Shown one piece after another: positions 6,977 to 15,253 of a stretch of DNA of 64,000 bases. The position numbers were made by a program, and so were the translations under genes. The notes beneath the pieces are model-generated. The model saw only the letters and a list, made by a program, of their open reading frames with translations, did no database searches and had not been told where the DNA came from. Every line of letters begins with the position of its first letter. The stretch's first letter is position 1. The stretch is from Enterovibrio calviensis DSM 14347 (GTDB lineage: Bacteria > Pseudomonadota > Gammaproteobacteria > Enterobacterales > Vibrionaceae): positions 37,869 to 101,868 of the forward strand of contig NZ_JHZA01000020.1 of NCBI RefSeq assembly GCF_000621165.1, given 5' to 3'.

Positions 6977-8749
6977 CTACTGGGCCGTGACCAATCCTTC
7001 GCGCCTTGGGTCGGCTCCGCCTTCCAAGGTGCCACTATCGATAACAATACCGTGTATACCAGAGGTTAAGTCACGAATATTCACTTTATATCCCATCTCT
7101 TCAAGTGCCGGTTTGAAACTTTCCGCGTCAGTCCCTGCTTCAAGATCATAAGTGCCAAATCGGTTGACGAGGTGCGGTAAGTCGATGGCAGATTGGATAT
7201 CTAGCCCCCAATCGAGATGCGCAACTAGCGTTTTGGCAACATAACCGATGATTCGGCTACCACCTGGCGAGCCGACAGCCATATAAGGTTTGCCATCGCG
7301 CATCACGATAGTGGGTGCCATGGATGAACGAGGACGTTTGCCCGGCTCAACACGGTTGGCAATCGGCACGCCATTTTTGTGGGTGGCGAAGGAGAAGTCG
7401 GTCAGTTCGTTGTTGAGCAGGAAACCGCGTGTCATCAAGCGTGAGCCAAAGCCGTTTTCGATCGTGGTGGTGATAGAGACGATATTGCCCGCTTTATCCA
7501 CGATGGAGAAATGGCTGGTGGAAGGTAGTTCGATGGATTGGTCATCAGCCAATAGTGGTGTGTGCTTGGCATGGCTAAATTGGGGCGTACCGGGAGCAAT
7601 GTCTGTCATTGCCCCTTCTTCAGGAATCAAGTCAGCACGTGCTTTGAGGTATTCTGGCGCCAATAGTCCTTCTGTTGGTACGGGGACAAAATCGGCATCG
7701 GCAATGTAGCGTCCTCTGTCGGCGAAGGCCAATCGAGAAGCGTCACCGAGTAAGCGCCAACTCTCTGGGTTGTCTTTACCCAAGGTTTTCATTGGGAAGT
7801 GACTGACGATGCCAAGGATTTGGCCAACGGTAATTCCGCCTGAGGTCGGGGGGCCCATGCCACACACGCGATATTGGTGGTAAGGCGCACATACGGGATC
7901 GCGCTCGATGATGCGGTAACTGGCCAAGTCATCTTTGCTCAACACGCCGGGGTTACCCGCGGCGTTTTGTACCGTCGCGACGATGTCATCCGCAATAGGG
8001 CCTTGATAGAAGTTGTCGACATCTTCGGCCACCATTTTTAACGTGCTGGCGTACTCAAGGTTCACTAAGCGATCGCCAATGCTGAGCGGATGCCCGTTGT
8101 CGTCAAAGAAGTATTGATGCGTGGCGGGATAGCGACGCAGCCTGTCGGCATCTCCTTCAATCAAGGCGGCTAGACGCGGTGAGACTTCAAAACCGGCTTG
8201 CGCCAACTCGATGGCTGGCGTGAGTACGGCGCGCCAAGACAAGTTGCCGTATTTCGCGTGGGTATCATGCATCAAGCGCAATGTGCCTGGTGTACCGACT
8301 GAACGGCCTCCCACAACAGCATCGTAAAATTTAAGCGGCTCGCCATCTTCATTGAGAAACAATGTGGGCGTGGCGTCGATTGGCGCAGTTTCACGACCGT
8401 CGAAGGTTGTGAGTGCTTGTGCCTCGTTGTCCCAATACACCAAAAATGCACCGCCACCTATCCCTGAGCTTTGTGGCTCAACCAAACCCAGCACGGTTTG
8501 CACGGCAACCATCGCATCGATGGCATTACCGCCGGACTTGAGAATGGCTTCCGCTGCTTTGCTGGCATGGGGGTTGGCCGACGCCACCATCCATTCGGTG
8601 CCTTTTACGCTTTTTCGCATCACACTGCCGGTGGCAAGTTCGGGGGCAATGGCATCGGTAATTTGGCCTTCAGCGGTGGCGTTAGCTGTACCTGTCATCA
8701 TCAGGCTAAGTGCCAATGCGGAGAAGAGTCGGGAAGGGTGCAGTTTCAT
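6977..8749 (-). CDS. ggt: Gamma-glutamyltransferase, periplasmic
   Basis: Ntn-hydrolase of 590 residues that cleaves the gamma-glutamyl bond of glutathione and transfers it to amino acids or water. A signal peptide covers about residues 1-25. The proenzyme processing site is in LPSTSHFSIVD; the Thr at about 411 would become the N-terminal nucleophile of the small subunit. Substrate-binding motifs include SSGIGGGAFLVYW, DGRETAP, SVGTPG, PPTSGGIT, KRPRSSMAPTIV and VGSPGGSRII. The start at ATG 8749 is preceded by AAAGGA; longer frames lack a site. Length and motif order are those of typical bacterial GGT. DUF2780 follows on the same strand. Confidence 0.95.
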   Translation of the reverse strand: MKLHPSRLFSALALSLMMTGTANATAEGQITDAIAPELATGSVMRKSVKGTEWMVASANPHASKAAEAILKSGGNAIDAMVAVQTVLGLVEPQSSGIGGGAFLVYWDNEAQALTTFDGRETAPIDATPTLFLNEDGEPLKFYDAVVGGRSVGTPGTLRLMHDTHAKYGNLSWRAVLTPAIELAQAGFEVSPRLAALIEGDADRLRRYPATHQYFFDDNGHPLSIGDRLVNLEYASTLKMVAEDVDNFYQGPIADDIVATVQNAAGNPGVLSKDDLASYRIIERDPVCAPYHQYRVCGMGPPTSGGITVGQILGIVSHFPMKTLGKDNPESWRLLGDASRLAFADRGRYIADADFVPVPTEGLLAPEYLKARADLIPEEGAMTDIAPGTPQFSHAKHTPLLADDQSIELPSTSHFSIVDKAGNIVSITTTIENGFGSRLMTRGFLLNNELTDFSFATHKNGVPIANRVEPGKRPRSSMAPTIVMRDGKPYMAVGSPGGSRIIGYVAKTLVAHLDWGLDIQSAIDLPHLVNRFGTYDLEAGTDAESFKPALEEMGYKVNIRDLTSGIHGIVIDSGTLEGGADPRREGLVTAQ

Positions 8750-8883
8750 TCGAATTCCTTTTAACGCCAAAACGGTTGGTCCTTGAGTATAGTTCGGCAA
8801 TGGGCGAGAGGGGTGTAGGATTAACGAGGCAAGGCCTTAAATTCTCTAGTAAGGGCAGCAGGATACAAAAATACGACGCGTAT

Positions 8884-8910
8884 AAAAAAAACGGCACCTT
8901 ACGGTGCCGT
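8884..8910 (-). terminator. Terminator of rarD
   Basis: On the reverse strand an ACGGCACC/GGTGCCGT stem with a four-base loop is followed by eight T residues. It lies 17 bases past the rarD stop and separates it from ggt. Confidence 0.85.
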
Positions 8911-8926
8911 TGCTTTTATCTTTGAC

Positions 8927-9829
8927 CTACTTGTGTTGCGCGCGTTGTTTCTTTTGGTGCCTGATGGCATCGAAGGTGAAAATGATGAGCGCCGTCCAAA
9001 TAAACATAAATGTCGTGGCCTTATCGGCGGTAAAAGGCTCGGCATAAAGCCCCACTGCCAACATAAACATGAGGGTGGGGCCGATATATTGGAAAAAGCC
9101 GAGCGTTGATAACCGCAGTTTGGTCGCGGCGCCGTTAAAGCACAGCAATGGCAAGGTGGTGACGATGCCGGCGGCGATCAGCAGCAAATTCATGGTCCAA
9201 CTGTTGTCGAGCATGTTTGACGTGCTGCTATCGGCAATAAAGAGCAAATAAATGGCCGACGCAGGCAATAGCACGGCGGTTTCAATGAACAAGCCAGTGG
9301 CAGCATCGACATTAATTTTTTTACGCAGCAGGCCGTAACAACCAAAGCTGCATGCCAATACCAGCGCCACCCAAGGCAGTGAACCAAAGGTGATGACTTG
9401 GATAGCGACGCCAGAAAACGCTAAGACTACGGCCACCCACTGTAAGCGGCGAAAGCGCTCACCCAAAAACACCATGCCGAGAACCACGTTAATTAACGGG
9501 TTGATGTAATAGCCAAGGCTTGCGTCCAGCATGTGGTTGTTACCCACGGCCCATATGAAAATGAGCCAGTTGGCGGCAATAACCACCGCCGTGACGGTTA
9601 AAAGTGCTAAACGTTTTTTGTCTTTGAGAAGCAGCTTTACACGTGCAAAACCGCCGCTCATCTTCACAATGATGGCGAGAAAGAAGAAAGACCACAGTAT
9701 ACGGTGCATCACGACTTCTAATGCGGGAACGTCAGTTAACGCTTTAAAGTAGATTGGAGCGACGCCCCACATGGTGTAAGCACCAAGGGCGAGTAAAACG
9801 CCTCGGCGTGTTTGTTGCGCATCATTCAC
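8927..9829 (-). CDS. rarD: RarD, EamA-family transporter
   Basis: Integral membrane protein of 300 residues with about ten hydrophobic helices in two EamA/DMT repeats, beginning LLALGAYTMWGVAPIYFKAL, the characteristic RarD opening. Further family marks are LEVVMHRILWSFFFL, NWLIFIWAVGNNHMLDASLGYYINPL and LGFFQYIGPTLMFMLAV. RarD proteins are linked to chloramphenicol resistance or metabolite export; the substrate is not known. The start is a GTG at 9829 with only a weak ribosome site (GAG nine bases before); no ATG in frame is better. Divergent from recQ, monocistronic, ending in its own terminator. Confidence 0.9.
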   Translation of the reverse strand: MNDAQQTRRGVLLALGAYTMWGVAPIYFKALTDVPALEVVMHRILWSFFFLAIIVKMSGGFARVKLLLKDKKRLALLTVTAVVIAANWLIFIWAVGNNHMLDASLGYYINPLINVVLGMVFLGERFRRLQWVAVVLAFSGVAIQVITFGSLPWVALVLACSFGCYGLLRKKINVDAATGLFIETAVLLPASAIYLLFIADSSTSNMLDNSWTMNLLLIAAGIVTTLPLLCFNGAATKLRLSTLGFFQYIGPTLMFMLAVGLYAEPFTADKATTFMFIWTALIIFTFDAIRHQKKQRAQHK

Positions 9830-9991
9830 TGCGAGATCTCAACATTCGATTTAGGATAAAGAGCAAAAACCGCCAAAAGGCGGCGCGGGCAGCAAAAAAT
9901 AAGGTGTATTTGTGGGTGGCCTAGTGTGTAAATGCCATATTACACAAAAATCTAAACGGTTTAGCTGCAACAATCAGTATATGGAGGACGC

Positions 9992-10027
9992 ATGACTAAG
10001 CACACCTTTATGGTGACATATTGTTGA
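9992..10027 (+). CDS. Possible 11-codon leader peptide upstream of recQ
   Basis: ATG after a strong GGAGGA site at a spacing of four bases, reading MTKHTFMVTYC and then TGA, 84 bases before the recQ start. It is too short for statistical support. It may be a translated upstream frame in the recQ leader or chance. The rest of the rarD-recQ spacer (9830-10111) holds divergent promoters that I could not place with confidence. Confidence 0.25.
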   Translation: MTKHTFMVTYC

Positions 10028-10111
10028 GAAAGTCGTGTGCAATGGCGGCATGGCTTTCAACATTGGCGTCGGACGTTTAGAATGAGCGCCAATTCATTAA
10101 AGAGAGGCATC

Positions 10112-11962
10112 ATGACCGTCACTGATTCAGCCGCACAAGCGCCGGAGCTTGCCCAAGACGAATCTGTTCTGCAGTCGGTGTTTGGCTATCACAGCTACCG
10201 AGACGGTCAAAAGGAAGTCATTGATGCCGCTATTGCGGGTCAAGATTGCCTTGTCATTATGCCAACAGGTGGTGGTAAGAGCCTGTGCTACCAAATTCCT
10301 GCTTTGGTGCGTGAAGGCCTAACGATTGTTATCTCTCCACTGATCTCACTGATGAAAGATCAGGTTGACCAATTGCTCGCCAATGGCGTGCAAGCTGCGT
10401 GTATTAACTCATCAATGCGCCCTGAAGCCCAAGCGGCAACGTGGCAGTCGTTGCGTGAAGGCAACTTATCTTTGCTGTACGTGTCGCCTGAACGCGTGTT
10501 AATGCGCGATTTCATTGAGCGTTTACAGACCACCCAAATTGGGTTGATCGCGGTCGATGAAGCGCACTGTATCTCTCAATGGGGACACGACTTCCGTCCT
10601 GAATACGCGCAACTTGGTAGCCTGAAACAACATTTCCCTGATGCGCCAGTGATGGCTTTGACCGCCACGGCGGATGACACCACACGTCAGGATATTTGTT
10701 CTCGCCTTGCTTTAGAGGCGCCCCATACCTTTCTTGGCAGCTTCGATCGCCCCAATATTCGTTACACCTTGATCGAAAAGCACAAACCGTTGGCGCAAGT
10801 GACCCAGTTTCTCGCCGGACAAAGCGGGCAAAGTGGCATCATTTATTGCAGCAGCCGTAAAAAAGTCGAGCAAGTGGCCGAAAAGCTGTGCGATCAAAAT
10901 CTGCGCGCCGCGGCTTACCATGCGGGCATGAGCAATGAACAACGTGCATGGGTACAAGAAGCCTTTCAGCGAGATGATGTACAAATTGTGGTGGCGACCG
11001 TCGCGTTTGGCATGGGTATCAACAAACCCAATGTACGCTTCGTGGTGCATCACGATATTCCCCGCAATATTGAATCCTATTATCAGGAAACCGGACGCGC
11101 AGGGCGTGACGGCTTGCCTGCTGAAGCTGTGATGTTTTATGACCCGTCAGACATTGGCTGGTTACATCGCTGCTTGGAAGAAAAACCGGAAGGGCCGCAA
11201 AAGCAAGTTGAAAGCCATAAGCTCAATGCCATGGGCGCATTTGCGGAAGCGCTGACGTGCCGTCGCTTGGTTTTACTCAATTACTTTGGCGAATACCGAG
11301 AAAAGCCCTGTGGTAACTGTGATATTTGCTTAGACCCGCCGACCTTGTTTGACGGCACTGAGCAGGCGCAAAAAGCGCTGTCTTGCGTGTATCGCGTTAA
11401 TCAAAGCTTTGGTGTGGGCTACACGGTTGAAGTGTTGCGCGGCATGCAAAATCAGCGCGTGAAAGACCACGGGCACGATAAGATCAGTACCTATGGCTTG
11501 GGCAAAGACCACAGCCATGAATATTGGGTGAGTATTTTTCGCCAGTTGATCCATCGTGGTTACTTGATGCAGAACATTGCGCGTAGCTCGGTGCTGCAAC
11601 TGACCGAAGAAGCTCGTCCTGTGTTACGTGGCGAAACCGCACTGGAATTGGCGGTACCGCGTTTGGGCCTGTCGCCACGAAGCAAAGCCGATAAGCTGGG
11701 TAAACGAAACTACGATAAGAAGCTGTTTGCCAAGCTACGTAAGTTGCGTAAAGCCATTGCGGATCAAGAAGACATTCCGCCATATGTGGTGTTTAACGAC
11801 GCGACCTTGATAGAGATGGCAGAAATGATCCCAACCTCTCAAGGTGAGTTGCTCGCGGTGAATGGCGTTGGTCAGCGTAAGCTCGAAAAATACGGCAACG
11901 CATTTTTGGATGTGATTGAAGACCACATCACGCTCAATCCGGATGATGTGAGTTATGGATAA
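10112..11962 (+). CDS. recQ: ATP-dependent DNA helicase RecQ
   Basis: RecQ family 3'-5' helicase of 616 residues, acting in the RecF recombination pathway and in replication fork repair. Motif 0 is in [14 protein letters not shown], Walker A in [12 protein letters not shown] (about 50-61), Walker B DEAH followed by the aromatic-rich loop in [17 protein letters not shown] (about 149-165), motif VI in [10 protein letters not shown]. The RecQ-Ct zinc site is [12 protein letters not shown] plus CGNCDIC, followed by the winged helix and a C-terminal HRDC domain (about 535-610). Start at ATG 10112 after GAGAGG; an upstream frame extension to 10037 has no site. The stop overlaps the next gene by eight bases. 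Confidence 0.96.
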   Translation: MTVTDSAAQAPELAQDESVLQSVFGYHSYRDGQKEVIDAAIAGQDCLVIMPTGGGKSLCYQIPALVREGLTIVISPLISLMKDQVDQLLANGVQAACINSSMRPEAQAATWQSLREGNLSLLYVSPERVLMRDFIERLQTTQIGLIAVDEAHCISQWGHDFRPEYAQLGSLKQHFPDAPVMALTATADDTTRQDICSRLALEAPHTFLGSFDRPNIRYTLIEKHKPLAQVTQFLAGQSGQSGIIYCSSRKKVEQVAEKLCDQNLRAAAYHAGMSNEQRAWVQEAFQRDDVQIVVATVAFGMGINKPNVRFVVHHDIPRNIESYYQETGRAGRDGLPAEAVMFYDPSDIGWLHRCLEEKPEGPQKQVESHKLNAMGAFAEALTCRRLVLLNYFGEYREKPCGNCDICLDPPTLFDGTEQAQKALSCVYRVNQSFGVGYTVEVLRGMQNQRVKDHGHDKISTYGLGKDHSHEYWVSIFRQLIHRGYLMQNIARSSVLQLTEEARPVLRGETALELAVPRLGLSPRSKADKLGKRNYDKKLFAKLRKLRKAIADQEDIPPYVVFNDATLIEMAEMIPTSQGELLAVNGVGQRKLEKYGNAFLDVIEDHITLNPDDVSYG

Positions 11963-12305
11963 CCGCAATCTTGCTTTAACTGACGAGTTAGCGTCAAACA
12001 ACGAATTAGTGCTCTCGCATTTCGATGCCAATGAAGGACGTCTAGTGATGGCGGCGGATGCTTTGAATTTCGACAACGCCGCGTCGTTTCTCGACAGTTT
12101 TTGTCAGCTCATTGGTGCCACGCCAGAAGAGAAACAGACCGATGCAGATTTGCATTCATGGCTGGTGGACTTTGAAGGGGTCACTTTCTTGCTGAAAGCC
12201 GAGCATTACAGCGCTAGCATTTGGTTGGAGCGTCTAGGTAAAGAAGGGGATGAAGAACTCGCCTTTTTGCACCGCTGGTTAGGCCTGCAGTTAACGGCTT
12301 CCTGA
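11955..12305 (+). CDS. DUF3630 family protein
   Basis: Acidic soluble protein of 116 residues, resembling the DUF3630 proteins found beside recQ in vibrios. Visible features are an [22 protein letters not shown] helix region and the segment [26 protein letters not shown], with alternating hydrophobic residues suggesting beta strands. No catalytic motif or membrane segment is seen and the function is unknown. It overlaps the recQ 3' end by eight bases and is therefore translationally coupled to it. Confidence 0.7.
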   Translation: MDNRNLALTDELASNNELVLSHFDANEGRLVMAADALNFDNAASFLDSFCQLIGATPEEKQTDADLHSWLVDFEGVTFLLKAEHYSASIWLERLGKEGDEELAFLHRWLGLQLTAS

Positions 12306-12342
12306 TTAAACTTCTCTGATTGCTGACCCTTGCAAAGACGGT

Positions 12343-12369
12343 TGGCAAGCGCATAATTTGCTGTATAAT
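12343..12369 (+). promoter_or_regulatory. Probable yhhQ promoter
   Basis: TTGGCA and TATAAT with a 15-base spacer. It would give a leader of about 115 bases that carries the short upstream frame and the riboswitch described next. Confidence 0.5.
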
Positions 12370-12417
12370 TCGCCACCTTCTTTATGCTGCCGATGTGCAA
12401 CATGAAGGAGATAAATC

Positions 12418-12444
12418 ATGTGCCGAGCCGAAGGCTTGGCATAA
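12418..12444 (+). CDS. Eight-codon upstream reading frame in the yhhQ leader
   Basis: A very good ribosome site (AAGGAG) stands seven bases before ATG; the frame reads MCRAEGLA and stops with TAA. The same bases form an eight-pair hairpin GCCGAGCC-GAA-GGCTTGGC (one G-T pair). It may be a translated leader peptide, or the hairpin may be the functional element. The good ribosome site so far ahead of yhhQ is hard to explain otherwise. Confidence 0.4.
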   Translation: MCRAEGLA

Positions 12445-12452
12445 ATAGTACG

Positions 12453-12488
12453 TTTGGGTTCCCTCGCCCCCAATGACAAAAAGGTTCA
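12453..12488 (+). ncRNA. Probable preQ1-I riboswitch upstream of yhhQ
   Basis: Stem TTGGG/CCCAA (12454-12458 with 12469-12473) encloses a pyrimidine-rich loop beginning TTCC, followed by the A-rich tail TGACAAAAAGG. This is the compact H-type pseudoknot layout of class I preQ1 aptamers. AGG of the tail, which is also the yhhQ ribosome site, can pair with CCT in the loop, so ligand binding would block translation. The downstream gene encodes the queuosine precursor transporter, which is the expected target. Assignment is from motif and context; no structure computation was possible. Confidence 0.7.
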
Positions 12489-12490
12489 CA

Positions 12491-13156
12491 ATGAGCACTT
12501 TTACGCCCGCGCAACAGCGCAACGCCCTCTCTTACTTGGTGGTTTTCCACCTTGTTATCATTGCGTCAAGCAACTATCTGGTACAACTGCCGTTCACCAT
12601 TTTTGGTTTTCACACCACGTGGGGCGCATTTACCTTTCCGTTTATCTTTTTGGCGACCGATCTGACTGTCCGTATTTTCGGTGCAGGCATGGCACGTAAG
12701 ATTATTTTCAGTGTGATGGTGCCATCGCTACTGATTTCCTATGTGCTATCGGTGTTGTTCTATCAAGGACAGTACCAAGGTATTGCAGATCTCACCGTGT
12801 TTAACCTGTTTGTTGCACGTATTGCCGTAGCAAGCTTCATGGCTTATATGCTGGGGCAAATCCTCGACATTCACGTGTTTAACCGACTCCGTCAAACGAA
12901 AAAATGGTGGGTTGCCCCAAGCTGTTCGACCATTTTTGGTAACGCCATTGATACGTTGGCCTTCTTCGCCATTGCGTTTTACAACAGCCCAGACGCCTTC
13001 ATGGCAGAGAACTGGACGGAAATCGCCGTGGTGGATTACTTCTTCAAACTGGTGATCAGCCTTGGTTTGTTTGTGCCAATGTACGGTGTGTTGTTGAACT
13101 ACCTAGTAGGTCGAATGACACGTGTTAACGAAGCGGCGCAAACCAAGCTGGTTTAG
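12491..13156 (+). CDS. yhhQ: Queuosine precursor transporter YhhQ
   Basis: Integral membrane protein of 221 residues, the same length as E. coli YhhQ, with about six hydrophobic segments. It imports preQ0 and preQ1 for synthesis of the tRNA modification queuosine. Family marks are the N-terminal YLVVFHLVIIASSNYLVQLP, the TDLTVRIFGAGMARKII loop, FNRLRQTKKWWVAPSCSTIFGNAIDTLAFF and the C-terminal MYGVLLNYLVGR. Start at ATG 12491, seven bases after AAGG; an earlier ATG at 12473 lies inside the riboswitch stem and has no site. Expression is likely controlled by the preQ1 riboswitch directly upstream. A terminator follows. Confidence 0.93.
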   Translation: MSTFTPAQQRNALSYLVVFHLVIIASSNYLVQLPFTIFGFHTTWGAFTFPFIFLATDLTVRIFGAGMARKIIFSVMVPSLLISYVLSVLFYQGQYQGIADLTVFNLFVARIAVASFMAYMLGQILDIHVFNRLRQTKKWWVAPSCSTIFGNAIDTLAFFAIAFYNSPDAFMAENWTEIAVVDYFFKLVISLGLFVPMYGVLLNYLVGRMTRVNEAAQTKLV

Positions 13157-13190
13157 CGTTCGTTAACGCGAAAGCAATGAGGGTAATAAA

Positions 13191-13215
13191 GGCCGATCGC
13201 AAGATCGGCTTTTTT
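13191..13215 (+). terminator. Terminator of yhhQ
   Basis: GCCGATC-GCAA-GATCGGC hairpin followed by six T residues. Confidence 0.9.
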
Positions 13216-13274
13216 GTGCGTGAGTTTTGATTTCAACCAGTTGATTGTGGCTCGTATATACTCGAGAAAGAGAT

Positions 13275-13336
13275 GTATACCCAAACAACCTCAAGATGCT
13301 CACTGAATCCTGCATCTTCAGGTTGCTTGGGTATAT
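13275..13336. repeat. Long imperfect palindrome with GTATACCCAA ends
   Basis: Arms GTATACCCAAACAACCTCAA... and its near-complement ...TTCAGGTTGCTTGGGTATA enclose a central ACTGAATCC segment; about 24 bases on each side pair with few mismatches. Palindromes with these ends are scattered through intergenic regions of many vibrio genomes. It lies 28 bases before a GNAT gene and could form a hairpin in its leader. Confidence 0.75.
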
Positions 13337-13363
13337 GCATACGGCATCGTAAAGGAAAGTGTC

Positions 13364-13804
13364 ATGATAATTCGAGAAGGCACGTTGGCAGAAGCCATCG
13401 AAGTGCTAGGTAAAATTGAGGAATTTGCGCGTTCAGAAACTTTGGGTTCGCTCAAAAAGCGCCTTGGTGATAAGCCTTACTTGGTGTTGGTTGCTGAGCA
13501 TGATGGGCAGTTATGTGGTGTAAAAATTGGCTATCAGTTGGATGAAGATTGCTTTTATAGCTGGTTAGGGGGCGTGACAGACCACGGCCGCCGTCGCGGG
13601 ATTGCGCAGTCTTTACTGCAGATGCAAGAACGCTGGGTTGCCCAGCATGGCTACACCAGCCTAAGAGTGAAGTCGCGTAACTGCTTTGCGGGCATGCTGT
13701 GTTTGCTGCTGAACAACCATTACCAGATTGAGCATTTAGAGAAGAAGGACGCGTTGGATCAGTATCGCCTCCATTTTGTGAAGAAAATCACACCAAGCGA
13801 ATGA
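13364..13804 (+). CDS. GNAT family N-acetyltransferase
   Basis: Acetyltransferase-fold protein of 146 residues. The acetyl-CoA pyrophosphate loop is in HGRRRGIAQSLLQMQE (about 75-90), preceded by the strand FYSWLGGV and followed by GYTSLRVKSRN and the C-terminal strand containing YRLHFVK. The substrate is unknown. Start at ATG 13364 after AAAGGAAAG. It stands alone between the long palindrome and the RyhB region, with no partner genes on its strand. Confidence 0.8.
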   Translation: MIIREGTLAEAIEVLGKIEEFARSETLGSLKKRLGDKPYLVLVAEHDGQLCGVKIGYQLDEDCFYSWLGGVTDHGRRRGIAQSLLQMQERWVAQHGYTSLRVKSRNCFAGMLCLLLNNHYQIEHLEKKDALDQYRLHFVKKITPSE

Positions 13805-13837
13805 AAGGCTGAAAACATATAATAATGACTAGCAAAT

Positions 13838-13856
13838 GCTAATGAGAATGATTACT
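13838..13856. promoter_or_regulatory. Fur box of ryhB
   Basis: GCTAATGAGAATGATTACT matches 14 of 19 positions of the Fur consensus. It directly precedes the RyhB gene and overlaps the place where its -10 region should be (TACTAT at 13853-13858), as in other Fur-controlled ryhB promoters. Confidence 0.8.
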
Positions 13857-13863
13857 ATTTATT

Positions 13864-14010
13864 TCGTTCGATAGCGAAGGCAATCTTCGCTAAAGAACAC
13901 ACGACATTGCTCACATTGCTTCCAGTATATGTATTTGCATGAAACAGCCGATGTATATCGCGCCGTTTTACTCATGCAGGCGACACCCACTCGGTGTCGC
14001 CTTTTTCTTT
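13864..14010 (+). ncRNA. ryhB: Small regulatory RNA RyhB
   Basis: Iron-starvation small RNA that base-pairs, with Hfq, to mRNAs of iron-using proteins such as superoxide dismutase and TCA enzymes. The pairing core at 13900-13925 (CACGACATTGCTCACATT and following CTTCCAG) is identical to the E. coli RyhB core. It ends in a hairpin GGCGACACC/GGTGTCGCC with a T-rich tail at 13978-14010. The Fur box upstream is the expected control. An upstream hairpin TAGCGAAGGCAATCTTCGCTA lies at 13872-13892. The 5' end is inferred from the Fur/-10 position and may be off by several bases; the length (about 145) is greater than the 90 nt of E. coli, as in vibrios. Confidence 0.93.
13978..14010 (+). terminator. 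Terminator of RyhB
   Basis: AGGCGACACC/GGTGTCGCCT stem followed by T5CT3. Confidence 0.9.
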
Positions 14011-14053
14011 TCTAGCGCTAAATATTCAACTCGCGTCATCCTTACCTTTCCAA

Positions 14054-14704
14054 TCAGGCGATATCCACGAGTTTGGCAACGAGTTTGTTGATGCCCGATG
14101 CGGCCTCACTGACAGATGTCGCGAGCATATAGGCAGGTGTAGACAGTAATCGTCGACTTTGATCCAGTACGAAATCATCAACCGGGCACTGGATATGTTC
14201 GCCGCCCATGGCCTCAAATGCCGCGGCGGTTTCTGGATCCGATCCAATGGTGCCTTTGGCGCCGGGACCATAGACTTTCGGGATCAGAATTGGGGAAATA
14301 CAGATATAACCCGCGGGCTTTTCGGCAGTCGCAAACGCTTTGCAGATATGTAGTACATCCTCCTGAACCGTCATGGAGGATCCATTTACCGCAAAATCAC
14401 TGAGATTTTTTGCCACGCCAAAACCGCCAGGCAGTAACAAGGCATCATATTCAGTTGGATCTAGCTCAGTGAGCGGGGAGATTTCCCCACGGCAAATTCG
14501 TGCGGCTTCTTGGAGTGTGTTACGCGACTCGCCAGTTGGCGCTCCGGCATGATGGTTGATCACATGGTGTTGCTCTTCGTCAGGTGCAAAACAATGCCAA
14601 CTGGCACCTGCTTGTTCTATGGCTAATAGGGATAACACGACTTCTTGGATTTCAGAACCGTCGTATACGCCACAGCCGGCTAAGATGACTGCCACTTTTT
14701 TCAC
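14054..14704 (-). CDS. elbB: Isoprenoid biosynthesis glyoxalase ElbB
   Basis: DJ-1/PfpI-like class I glutamine amidotransferase fold protein of 216 residues (E. coli ElbB 217), reported as a glyoxalase. Conserved segments are VAVILAGCGVYDGSEI, CFAPDEEQHHVINH, EAARICRGEI, DALLLPGGFGVAKNLS, and CPVDDFVLDQ with TPAYMLA and SGINKLV. The nucleophile Cys expected in the elbow lies in AGYICISP. I place the start at GTG 14704, six bases after GAGGAA, which gives the usual N-terminus (VKKVAVILAG); a longer frame adds 24 residues with no homology. Convergent with RyhB, divergent from the long spacer before polA. Confidence 0.9.
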   Translation of the reverse strand: MKKVAVILAGCGVYDGSEIQEVVLSLLAIEQAGASWHCFAPDEEQHHVINHHAGAPTGESRNTLQEAARICRGEISPLTELDPTEYDALLLPGGFGVAKNLSDFAVNGSSMTVQEDVLHICKAFATAEKPAGYICISPILIPKVYGPGAKGTIGSDPETAAAFEAMGGEHIQCPVDDFVLDQSRRLLSTPAYMLATSVSEAASGINKLVAKLVDIA

Positions 14705-15253
14705 TAATGCTTCCTCATCGTCAAGAATTACCTCACCAAGGCGCGGCGAGGTTTCGCTGAATAAATCATCAAACAAAGCCTAGTCTATGAGCAAAATGAT
14801 GATCATTTGAATCCCTGTTGCTCACAGAATTTAGGGTTGCTTTGTGAAATATATTTCGATGAAGGGATCTGTGTACAATTTCTTTTTCCACAGTCGATGA
14901 TCGAGAAACGATCCTGATCAGGATCAATGACTTACACTTAAGCTCATAAAAACAAAGAATTTAATTTTTGATTTTGGCTGTTATTTACGCATGATCTGAA
15001 AGGGCGAAAATAAATACCAACAAACTTATCCACAGTGAAAGCTAGGGGCTGCTGGGATGACATCATTTATGCACAGGGTGGTTTTCAGCTTCGTAGGTCG
15101 TATGACAGTTGAGCACATTAGCCCGCCAATGTTGCCACCAATAAGAAGGCAGTGTCGGCTTTCTGAGGCTATAGATCGAAATCGCGGGTTAACAGAATTG
15201 GCGAGTCGTGGCATCCTAGCTCATCAATCATTTTCTGGTTAGCTTATAACGTT
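14705..15253. other. Spacer before polA with DnaA boxes and clustered GATC sites
   Basis: About 550 bases without a supported gene. It holds DnaA-box matches TTTTCCACA (14884-14892) and a perfect TTATCCACA (15026-15034), a near match in reverse orientation (TGTGTACAA, about 14871-14879), seven GATC sites between about 14800 and 15000, and an AT-rich stretch near 14940-14990. The polA promoter must lie here; I could not place it. A 61-codon open frame (15057-15242) lacks a ribosome site and family resemblance. Confidence 0.5.

Noticed and set aside
7290..7709. Plus-strand open frame of 139 codons inside ggt
   Set aside because: Antisense shadow of a well supported gene.
14800..15040. Interpretation as oriC
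   Set aside because: Too few DnaA boxes, no known oriC flanking genes; kept only as an origin-like cluster.
15057..15242. 61-codon open frame upstream of polA
   Set aside because: No ribosome site, no recognisable family, ends 11 bases before polA; looks like chance in the regulatory spacer.
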